Origin: Stratiolaelaps scimitus
Lineage: Eukaryota; Arthropoda; Arachnida; Mesostigmata; Laelapidae
Length of the DNA: 64,000 nucleotides
NCBI GenBank assembly: GCA_019614645.1
Contig: JABWDB010000005.1
Location: 12,761,001 to 12,825,000 of the forward strand
Direction of reading: 5' to 3'
The notes under the pieces are model-generated. The model was not told where the DNA came from and did not search any database. It saw nothing but the letters and a program-made list of their open reading frames with translations. The translations under genes were made by a program, and so were the position numbers. Shown here in pieces: positions 26,176 to 37,709 of the stretch. The number at the start of each line of letters is the position of its first letter. The first letter of the stretch is position 1.

Positions 26176-28279
26176 ATGAAGCCACAGACGGGCAGTGGAG
26201 GCGGAGGAGGTATCTTGGCGGGTGCCGGATCCTCCGCCAAAAAGGAGAAGGTTGCCCCGCAAGCCACAGCCGAACAGTTGCGCATTGCAGAGATCACCAA
26301 TGTGACGAGCGAACAGGATAGCGCCGAATTGCACAAGAAGATCAAGAACATTGTGGAGTTCACAGGCCTTTCGCAGGATGAGGCCGCCATGGCGTTGCAT
26401 GACTGTGACGGCGACGTTCAGGAGGCAATCAATTACCTGTTAGAGGCTACCCCGAAGGGGACTGGCTGGGAGACGTCTGGTGCGAAGAAAAAGAAAGAGA
26501 AAACCGTCGACCGACGCGAGGAGAACCGGCGGCCGCGAGAAAATCGGGACGGGCCTGGCCGCGGTCGAGGTCGCGCTCAGAGGGGCCCCGGTGGCGGTGG
26601 CGGCTACCATGACAACGCGGCTGGAGGTCCCGGGGGAGGCCGAGGAAGGCCGCGGGGTCCTGGTCGCGGCGGACTCGGTCAGCGTGAAGGTCGATCAGGC
26701 GGTGGTCAGAAGGGCGCTTCGCGCGGCTCCGACGATCCGGATCAGAACCAGAGCGGCTGGCGGGATGCTAACGGCGCCCCAAACAACAACAATAACGGCG
26801 GAGTGGGGAATAACATGAACACAGGCGATTGGGACAGTTCGACATGGGTCGATCCGGCGGCCAATTCGGTTGGCGGTAAAACCGGTAGCCAGAGTTCTTC
26901 CCCCGGTCAGAACGCGAACGCTCCCCTCACAGGCCAACCACCTGCCGAGGAATTGGCTCCAGGACAACAGAACGATACCATCGGCAATATGGGTATGTGT
27001 GTCCGAACGAGTTAAGTATTGTTAACTGTGGGAAATAGATACATACATGGTATACATATAGATACATTTCGATTATCCACTGTGTTCGTATTCTGCCTTG
27101 TGCGGTAGTATATTGCTCGTCATAATCTTCCAATTAATTTTACAATTTATTCAAATTTGACATCGAATTTCAGGCAATTGGGACGATTTCAAGGCGGACG
27201 AGAAGAACGCCAATGAGTGGAGCGGGGGTAGGAAGGAACGAAATGCTGGAGGCAACAAATCCGAGTGGGTGGACGCTGTCAGCGATCGGAACAGCGACTG
27301 GAAGACGAGACAGCGCCAGCAGGGTGGAGGTGGAGGGCAGCAAGCAAGGAACGGACCTCAGGGACAACAAGTTGGACAAACAGGGCCACTCATCAAACAG
27401 CAAGCATCTTCCGCTGTCCCGCAGGGTCAACCTGTTGTTGCTGGCGGCCATGAACAGACGAGCTTGTCGAATGTGCACCACGGGGGTCATAGTGGCAACG
27501 AGACGAAACCGGTTCAGCAGCATCAACAGCAACAGAAGGTTGGAACGCAGCGGGTGCCGATGCGGCCGCTAGGCCAACAGAGCGGTTCTGGCCGCACGAA
27601 AGTTCGTCTTCCACCAGCGTCAAAGATTCCACAGACACCAGTCGAGATGCCTCCAGATCATCACGATGTGCACGGCAATACGCTAGACGTCCAGTTTGGC
27701 GCCCTCTCATTTGGTGGTAATAGCTACGACCCGATCTCAATTTCACAAAGCCAACCTCAGCAGAACGCCGTTGAACAGCAGCAGCAGCAACAGCAGCATA
27801 ACGGTGCAAAGGGCATGAGTCCGGCAGGAGCGAACGTTCTCGGCGCGGCGACGCAAACGCAACAGGCGCAGCCGGCTCAGCAGACTCAGCAAGCAACGAA
27901 TGCTGGCCATGTGGTTAGCCATCAGCAGCCGCCGAATCAGCAGCAGACGAACCTCAAGGCGTCCCAGCAGGGCAACAGCAATGCTGACCATAGCAGTCAG
28001 ACGGGAGGCGGACTGAAGGCGCTGTCAGGCGGCGCGCAAGTTGGCAGCAGTGGTGGCGGCGGTAGTCAGGTGGGAGGTCAGAGTCAGGGCTCAATGACGG
28101 TACCACCCGGACTGGACAAGGCGGCAGTGAGCTCTGTCGGCTCGGCGCAAACGCACAAGGCGGCGGGCTCGATGAGTTCGTCCGCCGGCCAGGCGGGCCA
28201 ACCGGCTGGCTCCGGAGTCACCTCGCAGTACCACAGCTCGCATGCGCAAAGCAACCAGGCTCAGGCAAATCAGCAGCAA

Positions 28280-28314
<35 letters not shown>

Positions 28315-30110
28315 GGCGGCCGCCAACAACACCAATAGTTACCAACAGTACTCGGCAAACAACGCATACAAGCAGCAGAACGCCGGAATGACGTACCTAC
28401 AAAATCTGACGACAGGGATGTACAATACGGGCCACAGTAGCACGCCGTACGGGCAACAAGCAACGCAATACGGCAGCCCCAACTACGCCACGTCCTTTGG
28501 TTAGTATAGGAAGGCGTTTCGCCGACTCGACGAAAGAGCTGGGGCCGCACGGACAAACGTATGCCTATGAATTTTGACGTTGGATTAAACATAGTTCGTG
28601 TTCGTTTCGATCGAGCTCGAGCTCCGGTAATAGTTGGATTCCCAGGCCACGCAGTATTTTTTGGAGGGGGAAGGGGGAGGGGGGGGTCAAGGCTTTCTCG
28701 AATACTTCAGTGTGTGGATGTAGCAAAGAGAGTTACTCTAGCTATGTACAAGCGTGACGTTGTTACCAAGAGATAAAGACTAGTTTTTGTATGTAGGTAG
28801 GTACGCAACATAGTGACTGGCTGGCAGGTTGCAGGTCTGATGAGAGAATTATGCATTCTAAAATGCAGTTGCTCAGTTGGAGATACGATACGATAGAAGT
28901 ATGTTTTGTGTCTAATGGTTCTAGTGGTTTGGAGAGGGATGCGGCACCTTGTTCTTCAATTTGTCCCGGTAAATTGTGGTGTAACACCGTCGTGGCACCA
29001 CCATCCGCTTTTATAATACAGAGAAGAGATCAAGAGAAAGAGCGGGAGAGTTTCGTTGTTCAAGTCCTATTACGGATAGTTGATTACGGATAGTTGATTG
29101 TCTCCGTACTTAACGCCATTTAGGAACTTGAGAGGTACTGCTCGCTGTGCAAAATCCAATACTTCTCGTCGGTGTGTCTCGATTCGTCTCGAATCTCATT
29201 GACGGTCGTCATTATTCCTTCATTTCAACGTTGTTCGTGTTTGCGTTTCGTCTTTACAGCAGGCTCGACGGTGGCGAGCGCCGGCTACAAGGGTGGCAAG
29301 GACAGCGGGGCAGTCGCATCGGCCTCGGTCGGTGCCGTTTCCGACGGGGTCAGCTCGACGGGAGCATCAACCTCGTCGCAGTATGACGGCGGCAAGAAGT
29401 CAGCTCCGAGTCAACTCCAGCAGAACGCCGCGAATGCCGCAAACCAGGCGATGGCGCCCGGCGGATTAGTACTGCAAACGAGCCAGTTGCATGGCCCTCA
29501 CATGCATGGCCCGTACGCTCACATGGCAGGCCATCCGGGCGCGATGCAGCCAACCCTATACTCGTACTATCCACATCCAGGCCAGCTGCCACCTCCGCAG
29601 GGGTCGGGCGCCCACCTAGCTACCGCTGACTATTCGCAGCGGGACAACAGCAACTCGTCGGCGAACGCCGGCACAATGTCCGCCAGCTCGCTAATCCAAC
29701 AACACGGATATGACAAGTTCGTGCGATCTCAGGAAGACTCGAGTTCAGCGGCAGCCTCGCAGGGTTCGTCAACGGCTGGTAGCCAGTCGACAATTACGGC
29801 GACAGCGGCCTATCCCCATCTCGCGCCGTACAATATCTACTATGGTGGACCAGTCGTTCCGGCACCTTTCCCCCACATGGCTCCGTTTATGTCGGCGCAG
29901 AGCACCGGCTATCCGGCGACAGGCACTGCTAGCACAGCATCGCAGGCGTCGAAGAACAGCACCGCTTACGGCAACTCCCAGAACGCGTTCGATTATCCGA
30001 TGGGCAGTCACATGACGGGCCCAGGTGGCGACTACAACAAGTACCAGTCAACGAAAATGATGTCCAACAGCAAGTACATGTCCGCTGCGGCGGGTAGCGA
30101 TCGGCGCTAG
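26176..30110 (+). CDS. lig: Lingerer/UBAP2-like UBA and RGG-motif RNA-granule protein
   Basis: In animals this family associates with RNA-binding proteins in ribonucleoprotein granules; in flies lingerer is needed for copulation and growth control. Exons 26176-26992, 27174-28499 and 29260-30110 give about 997 codons. The start ATG directly follows the acceptor TTTACAG. Residues about 30-90 form the UBA-like domain, with the family signature ALHDCDGDVQEAINYLLE. Residues about 110-190 are an RGG-rich tract. The middle exon carries ASKIPQTPVEMP followed by LDVQFGALSFG, the short motif conserved in UBAP2/UBAP2L, plus glutamine tracts, one of about 15 Gln at 28271-28315. The last exon is rich in Ser, Gln, Tyr and Pro. 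Low-complexity composition throughout suits granule partitioning. The final acceptor is a CAGCAG tandem, discussed in the findings. I chose the CAG at 29257-29259; the alternative drops one alanine. Confidence 0.93.
28271..28315 (+). repeat. lig: CAG/CAA tract coding for polyglutamine in lingerer
   Basis: Fifteen consecutive Gln codons, mostly CAG with two CAA interruptions. It is the longest of several Gln tracts in the middle exon and is likely to vary in length between individuals. Confidence 0.9.
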
Positions 30111-31698
30111 ATCCGATAGCGACTGACAGACCGGCCACCCAGTCATCCATAATTAGACGATTCGCTGTGGCCAGCTAGCGTATAGTAGCAACCAAGGGAA
30201 AATGTGTAAACATAGACAACTATTACTAAAACTACTATTATTACTGTAACTACTATTACTACAGCGGCAACAGCAGGAGCAGCAGCAACAACAGCGAAGA
30301 GTCGGAAGCGAAAACCACGGGGGGGGGGGGCGGTTGGTTGAAGAAGACAGAATCGAAATGTGACATTAACGGGAACAACCAGAAACAAGCAACAAAAAAA
30401 ACAACAACGTGTGTGAAAAACGATAGAACAGGCGGAACTATGACAGCACTACTGAAAAATCGAAAGCTGAAATAGCAGCCGACGACCGAGATGAAGAGGA
30501 TGATGATGATGAACCTACAATGGAAAGCGGAAACGTAAAAAGCACACGCCGAACAGCATCAAGCCACCAGCGGACATTGGAGGCAGGAATGGCTTGACGC
30601 AATCTGTCGAGCGCCCGATAGAATTGAGTGTACTGCGAATGTCGATAATGATACTGCTGCTGCAGCAGCAGCATCGTCGCTGAATCATTGATTGACCCAA
30701 CGGATCACGTGCGCGCCGTCCTCGCATAGCAGCATCTGCATATATGAAAATGCCAACCAGAAACAGCCCCATTCTTTCTAGTACATAAAAAAAAAGACAA
30801 ATAGGAATTGCTATATATATATATATATAATATTGGTAATAAGAGCAACGAGAAACATGAATCAGTTGACGCCAAGCGACGTCGTGTCAAGCCCACGGTA
30901 CGTTGGTGATAACCTGGGTAACGCCGATGTTGGTGGCGCGAGGCATAATTTCGATTGCTAATGCTATTGCAGCACTTGTGTAACTCAGGGTCTCAAGGCC
31001 ACGTTGGCAAAGATGAGAATGGGTTGGCAAAGAAGACCTATACAGAGGAGAGACCCATGAGGCCATGCTTCAATATCCGCGGCTACTCGTCGAACGCAAG
31101 TGTTGTTGTCTTGTCCGTGTGCAAATCATTATATCAGACGATCTACGCAGAGTTTGCACGACGCGATAAGAGCCTTCGAGCGCCTAATTATTGCCAGTGC
31201 CAGCCCGCCGGCGCAAGGGAGCACAACAACAGTAATGAGAGGCTGCACCAGCATCTACTCCAAACAGCAGTCAGCTACCAGCCCCGGTATTTAATGAGTT
31301 AGTGGAAAGCTGGGTGGGAACTACATTCTACATGCAACGACTCGCTCACCAACCGCCGAGAGTTGAATGGAGAGCTGGTGTGCTCAGCAAGGAGGACAAT
31401 TCCGACCAAACGACCTATTGACAACCGGCAATATCTCTCTCTCTCTCTCTCGACCTGCACAGCACGTATTTTCTATTAGCCACTACAATAACGGACGGCA
31501 AAGAAGAACGTCGGGAAGGATCAGGGAGAGTTGACCGGGATAACAATATCGGAGGAACGACTTTCGAGCGGACACACACGCATTAAGCTAATTGTTCCCC
31601 CACTCCTGTCGATCGGCCGGCTGAGATAAAATGGTATTCATCACGATGACGGTAGAGGATGACGCCGCGGATACGGATTATATAGATTGCAGTAGTAG

Positions 31699-31718
31699 AT
31701 ATATATATATATATATAT

Positions 31719-31748
<30 letters not shown>
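31699..31748. repeat. (TA)n microsatellite
   Basis: TA run with two ATACAT interruptions, in the lingerer 3' region. Confidence 0.95.
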
Positions 31749-31749
<1 letters not shown>

Positions 31750-32195
31750 AATTGTGTGTGTATATATACAAGATGTATTCTAGCCGAAACACACCACTCG
31801 ACACACACACAATTGTGATTCGGACAGAGAGAGAGAGAAAGAGGGGGGGTGTTAAACGTTGGATCAGGTGTTCACATGTGGTGTGTGCGATGCGCGGAGA
31901 TTGAGACATGAGAGAGAGAGAGAGAGAGATAGAAGAGACGTTTCACAGGGGTTGTAGGGTAGAGTCAGTTTATCGTATCCCGGGGGTTGCGGGGGGGGGG
32001 GGGTATATATAGAAAACAGGAACACCATTGTCCTCCTCCTTTTCCTCAATGGATCCATTGATTCACTCCGCTCGGGGAACGAGGAACACGAGATGGTGAT
32101 GATGATGATTCTGAGAAGTTGATAAGAGATAACGTGTGTCTAATGTCGTAATACGATAAGAAACTGCTAATTAATAACGAATTATAATTAATGCG

Positions 32196-32252
32196 TGATG
32201 ATGATGATGGTAGATGATGATGATGATGATGACGTCGGTGATGATGATGATG
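32196..32252. repeat. (GAT)n microsatellite
   Basis: GAT/ATG trinucleotide array with interruptions, in the lingerer 3' region. Confidence 0.95.
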
Positions 32253-32313
32253 GTGGCGACGGCGACAAGGAGGAAGGGATGCACGTAAATCACGTGACGT
32301 GTTTATCTCTCTC

Positions 32314-32374
32314 TGTGTGCGTGTGTGTGTGTGCGTGGGTGTGTGTGTGTGTGCGCGTATGTGTGTGTGCGTGT
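32314..32374. repeat. (GT)n microsatellite
   Basis: GT repeat interrupted by GC and GG steps, in the lingerer 3' region. Confidence 0.95.
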
Positions 32375-33088
32375 TGTACAGGCGAAGCACAGGATGTTGT
32401 GCTGTGAAGATTTAAGACAATGTGAAGTACTACGAAGTCGCGAGGTGTTTGAGGCCTGACAACAAAAAGTATCTAAAAGCGACGACAACGTGTGTTGATC
32501 ATACACTGCGCCTCTCTCGATATAACATGGTGGTGACGGCAAACAAATGATCTGGTATAGTGCGAGAGTAGCAAAAGTGTACGTTACAAGCCGTCGTTAA
32601 GAGCCGCTAGTGGTAATGACGACGATGACGACAGAAGAAGAAATTGATGATTATGTGAACCGATATGTACGGGGTCGATACGGGGAGAGCCCGTTGCGAG
32701 TGGCTCAATCAACTACTACCACTATTACTACTACTACTACTAGTACTAATAACAACAACAACAATACTAAAACAAGAGAATATAGACGTTGGCAGGAAGT
32801 ATCTTATATCGCTTGCTCGCGCACATCAGTGGTGGCGGCGGCAGCATTAGACGACAAAGAAACAAGAAACAAACAAACAAACAAGCAAATAAATAACAAA
32901 CCACGATTGCCGGGTGAAGTGGGTGGCGTTGTCTGTGACACCACAGAGGTAGAAATAAAGATATGGGTGGTAGAATCAAGGGATTCCCGTTTTTTTTTGG
33001 TTCTCGTTGACAAAGCTGGAGATGGTGAACAAGAAGGATGAGTGAAGCTCGACTCGATACGAATATAGAAAGCGAGAGTGAGAGAGAT

Positions 33089-33090
<2 letters not shown>

Positions 33091-33139
<49 letters not shown>
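33091..33139. repeat. (TA)n microsatellite
   Basis: Pure TA run in the lingerer 3' region; another lies at about 33205-33228. Confidence 0.97.
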
Positions 33140-33141
<2 letters not shown>

Positions 33142-34099
33142 TGATAACTATGACGACCACGATAATCGTGATGAGAAGGTCGACGGAGAGGAGTTGTTGT
33201 CACCATATATATATATATATATATATATACATGCACACATATTGCATACTGTTCGTTGCTTTGCCGCCCGAACCGCTGTTGTGCTACTGCTGCCACAGGG
33301 TGATAACATAACGTGTTGATTGATGTTCACGAGAAGATACAGCCGAGGAGGCCGATGGGCTCGTCGGCGTTTCGACGATGGTGGCCAAACCACAGCAGCC
33401 GCCGCCGCCGCCGCCGTAGCGACCCTCGGAGCAATACAAACTACATACACGCCAACGCCAACAATAACAATAACAACATTTCATAAACGCGTGTGCGGAG
33501 AATAAACACCATACACACAGACACACCGTCACACACATACGCAACATGATACACGCTGTACAGAATTGCGAACAGATGCACATTTCCATTGGCACATGCG
33601 ACAGCCGAGCGACAAACGGGATTTATGATACGTACCCACGTAGCCGATGATATGAGAGAGAGAGAGAGAGATGTAGGCAACAATCTACCCAGTCAGCAGT
33701 GTTTCTTCGAGGCGTACAGACGAACACACGACAAAGAGGAGGATAACGTACATGTCTATGTATTGGAATAAAGAAATAGAGAGAGAATAAAGTAGCAATT
33801 TTGTGGATGTTGACTGATGGCGGCTGACCGCCAACGATGTGAGGGGATGTGATTTTATCTGGCCACTAAGACACTGTAACAATAATCAATAATAGTAATA
33901 ATAATAATAATACTATCGTTATTATTCAAATTAGAGTACTATTAATTTATAAATATTGCAAAATATATTAAGACGACAGTATACATGACCAGATCGTGCA
34001 GACCGAGGATACAAATATATATATATGACGTCAATGGAACCTCCATCCATTTACGTGATGACACGATGACCACAAATAATAACACCAACGAATAGCCAA

Positions 34100-34130
<31 letters not shown>

Positions 34131-35727
34131 TAGGGAGAGGGCAATGGTATGTTGCTGGGGTCACCCACTACATATTTATAGAAGTATACGGATAATAATA
34201 ATTCCTACTGCTAGTACTATATAATGACAAACGCGTGCGCATGGTACATAAAAGTATATATATATATATATGGGAACATTGAACAACAACATGTAGTCGT
34301 TGAGTTGTAGACCATTGCGCCGTAGTAAAAGTAAGGGGACGCGCCAAGTTCAAAATCGAATATCATTGGTTGGAAGCTCACCGCAATGATCAGGAGAAAT
34401 ATTGACGTGAATCGAACGACTGCGAGTGCCGATGCTCTATCCTCGTTGGGAAGAACTAATCACGGACAACAGAGGCGACGGAGGCGGTGTTCATCATTAT
34501 GTAATAATAATAATAATAATAACTACTAGGAACAATTAATGATATCTCGTCGAAGGTTCATTTAGAAGAGATGAGAAAATCTCCAGGGCAGCATTTCGAA
34601 ACGATGCCATCGAGATAAACAAATCGTATTCAATCAGTCGTTAAATCTGACCCCGAAGTCACTAACAACAGCGACAGCTGTTTATGTTCTATCAAAGAAA
34701 CGGAGATATCCCCTCGATAACGAACAAAAGGCAAAACTCTGAAGGTAGCTCAGTGTATACGACCCTTGCAGGCTGTCGCGTCCACCGCCATCGTCAGCCT
34801 GATGAAATATATATATTTTTTTTTCTTTGGAAAGATGGGCTATGTCAGCTGTGCTAAATAGCGTAACAAATTAACTTTTACGATTGGTACATTTGAGATA
34901 GCCGGGCAAGGGATACAAGGTTTGTGTCTCAATAAGAAAGCGTCGACGGCGATCGTCCCCTCTCATTCGGTCTCGTGGAGAGCGCGCAAAACTTCTATCT
35001 CGATATACGATAAGGCTTATAATTGTAAGCATCTAACTGGGGAATATCGATGCATATAGTTATATGATAGTAGCGGCAGCGGGACACAAATTGCTTCGAT
35101 TTAATTCAAAGTTGAACCTGCGAGAAGGGCGAATTGAGCGCTCGAATTGCAACAGGTTCCAAAATAGAATTTGTTATGATGGTGGTGACAAGTGGTGATG
35201 GATAGTTTGGTGGGTTAGTTTCGAGAAACGGAGGTGATGAGTCGTTTAAAATCTGAGTGAGCTAGGGACAACAACAACATTTAAAATACAAACATTAATA
35301 AACAATTCATAATAATAATAATAATGAAACAGAGGGGGCAAAACATACACAAATGAATACATGAGCAGGGGGAGCGAGAGAGACAGAGCAAAATTCTAGT
35401 GACCTTCTCCGACGCGCGCGTTCTACACTCACGAAATACACATGCAGAGGCAGAATACAGAAGATGACATAGACGACACAGTGTTGAACTCGGCACGGCC
35501 GTTATACACTGTAAAACAAACATAAAACTACAGCACAGAAAGACAACCAAGGGAACAATGAACAACAACTACAAATAACAACAACAATAACACGACACAA
35601 CAGAGAGACACGGCCAGGAAACAGCATATATATGACATCGTTTAATGAAAGGCAGAAATAATGGCGGGGAACGAAGCATCCACTACTCCAAGTGCTGAGT
35701 ACATATTTATGTAAATTTGGATCAGTA

Positions 35728-35733
35728 AATAAA
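35728..35733 (+). terminator. lig: Candidate poly(A) signal for lingerer
   Basis: AATAAA is followed within 20 bases by a T-rich stretch, and it coincides with the end of the A-rich, repeat-rich tract that begins after the stop codon. Confidence 0.45.
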
Positions 35734-35898
35734 AATTAAGACTATGTTATCTTTTTTTTTCGGAGTTTTAAACAATCTGTGTTATTTTGACGCGTATGGT
35801 ATGATTTGCCCGCTGGGTTCGTCCTTCTCGACTACTTTGCTCTGCATAGCTGTTCGCATATTAAATGACCGCAGGCTCGAATCCCGTTGCATGACATA

Positions 35899-35957
35899 TA
35901 AGAGAACTTAAGCATTCTATGCAGTTCCTTTAATAAATCAATAAAGCCTTACCTTAC
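35899..35957 (+). mobile_element. Retroelement 3' tail related to the LINE at 19.5-20.0 kb
   Basis: GAGAACTTAAGCAT, then GCAGTTCC, then TAATAAA recur in the same order and spacing as at 19986-20023 in the LINE remnant. Here the end is a short CCTTA/CTTAC repeat instead of TTTGAA. Just upstream is CTCGAATCCCG (about 35876-35886), similar to a tRNA-type B box. It may be a SINE using the LINE tail or a very short LINE copy. Confidence 0.55.
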
Positions 35958-37405
35958 CTCGAAGGCGTGTCTAATAGCGGAATAGGCTGAGGGTCAGCTC
36001 AGAACTGATTAGATCGGGAGTTAAGTCGGGAGCTCTTTGTGGCGTGGCGGTGGTGGTCCTGGTGCATTCGTGTGCGCCCGTCTTCGACAACCGGACGAGG
36101 CGGGGCGTAGCTGCGGGTTCGATCCTCCGACCTCCGTTGCATACACATCTGCATTTAGCAAAGGCGGTTCGTGCTATGGAGTAACCGTCAATGACGTTAA
36201 ATGTTTAAAGCTGCGAGTCTGCCCGGAAAATTTACTTTAGATCGGTAGTTCAGGGTTTTGAAAATATCGACCCGCCTAGCTGTGTGGCAGCTATAGCATG
36301 GAAGTGAGTAGCATTACTGTGGTGCAGAGAAGCAAATTCAGTTTTGGATATCATTTGATAGGTAGAGGGCAATTTTGCAAGAAAAAAATAAGCATTTTTA
36401 TAGAACGTGGGTTGGTTACAACTGACTAAATTAGTGCATGCTTTCAATTTCTCAACGGTGTGAAGATGGTCGAAATCCTTTCGTCGGCCAGACCTCGAAA
36501 TTAATTTAATGGTAGTTCGTAACGTTCGCCCGTCAGATGATGATTGGGCCCTCTCAATTCGAGTGTCTTAATCGAGCGTCCAACGTCTCTAATTTCGTTA
36601 GCGTTAGCCTTGGTATTTCGCTTTGTATGGGCAATCTTTGATCATATTTATTCCGGATTCGAATTAATCTACATACTCGATGGCATATAATCTACCGCTG
36701 ATCAACAAAGAAACGTTTTTCGAGCTGACCCTCAGCTGTTCCCCTATCTGACAGGTCTCAGCTCTTAACTTTTTAACTATTGTCGCCACTATGTCTTTGA
36801 AAAACGAAAGTATAAATATGGTACGGGGTGTTTACACGGTTGCGCAATTCTTTGGACGACTAATTGTACTTTGGCTGTTTTGAAGGTTAATTTTACTTCT
36901 GTTTATCCATGCCTCAGAACTAAACTGTCTATTAAATACCATCTGTTGTTCTCCGATAGCTTTCACTTTACTGATTATTAAAAATCACATGGATTAGGGC
37001 ATTAATTTATTTGTTTAACTTGTGAGAAATCTTACAATTAACATACTACTTTTTAATGTTCAGGAGTCTAGCTTTTCTTCCACTGTTTCAACGCCGTAAT
37101 TAAAAAAACAATTTTTTGGGTCGTCATTTAGTCACTATCAGGGTCTTTAACTTTGAACGATCCGGGTACCGGCTGTCATACCTATGCAGAAACGCTATCA
37201 CAGTCTTCGACGTAACGCCGATATCCCTAAGAGACTCTCCGATCTTTCGACAGTAGCAAAGCTCACCCGCTGTCGTTCTGTGTCGAGTTCGATTTTGTCA
37301 TGGTAACTCCGTTATTGAGAAACGCCCACAGGCAATCTACACACTGAGACGAACGCATCCCAAAAAATGAACAGACATATATAATGTATTATTATGTACA
37401 ATATA
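35958..37405. other. Intergenic region between lingerer and the zinc-finger gene
   Basis: About 1.4 kb with no recognisable gene. At 36041-36126 a TGGCGTGGCGG box A-like and a GGTTCGATCC box B-like sequence could mark a degenerate tRNA-derived SINE. The rest is unremarkable AT-rich DNA. Confidence 0.5.
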
Positions 37406-37709
37406 TTTATTCATTCGTTTTTCAACAAAGCAGAATCATCGTCGTAACCTTTTCGTTATTTTTGGTCATGCAAACCCGTAGCTATGTCCTGCACAGAGAC
37501 CTAAAAATAGGCCCGCGTGATCATGAAGTGAAGAGTCCTCGGCCATCACACGCGGATCACTATCCCAAACACCAATTGCTTTACTAGAAGACCTTCCCCG
37601 CCCCAGATCATGTCCAAGTGATCCGCCTGCCCACGCAACACAGCTGGCTCGACAACAGCGTCCACCATTGAAATATCGCCTCATGCTATCGGTTACTGGT
37701 CAGCTCAAG
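37406..37709 (-). other. Zinc-finger gene 3' UTR with poly(A) signal
   Basis: On the minus strand the stop codon is followed by about 300 bases and then AATAAA (plus-strand TTTATT at 37406-37411), with TG-rich sequence just beyond. This would be a short, ordinary 3' UTR, unlike those of the neighbouring genes. Confidence 0.55.

Larger units (their letters stand above)
30111..35733 (+). other. lig: Probable very long lingerer 3' UTR
   Basis: After the stop codon 5.6 kb follow with no recognisable protein and a strong bias for A-rich simple sequence on the plus strand (AACAAC, ACAACA, GAGA, GATGAT and many TA tracts). The bias stops close to AATAAA at 35728-35733, and a T-rich segment follows. 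I infer one continuous 3' UTR. Frames such as 32610-33041 are made of Thr and Asn runs from repeats and are rejected as genes. Confidence 0.5.

Noticed and set aside
32610..33041. 143-codon frame with Thr and Asn runs
   Set aside because: The residues come from ACT, AAC and ACA simple repeats in the lingerer 3' region.
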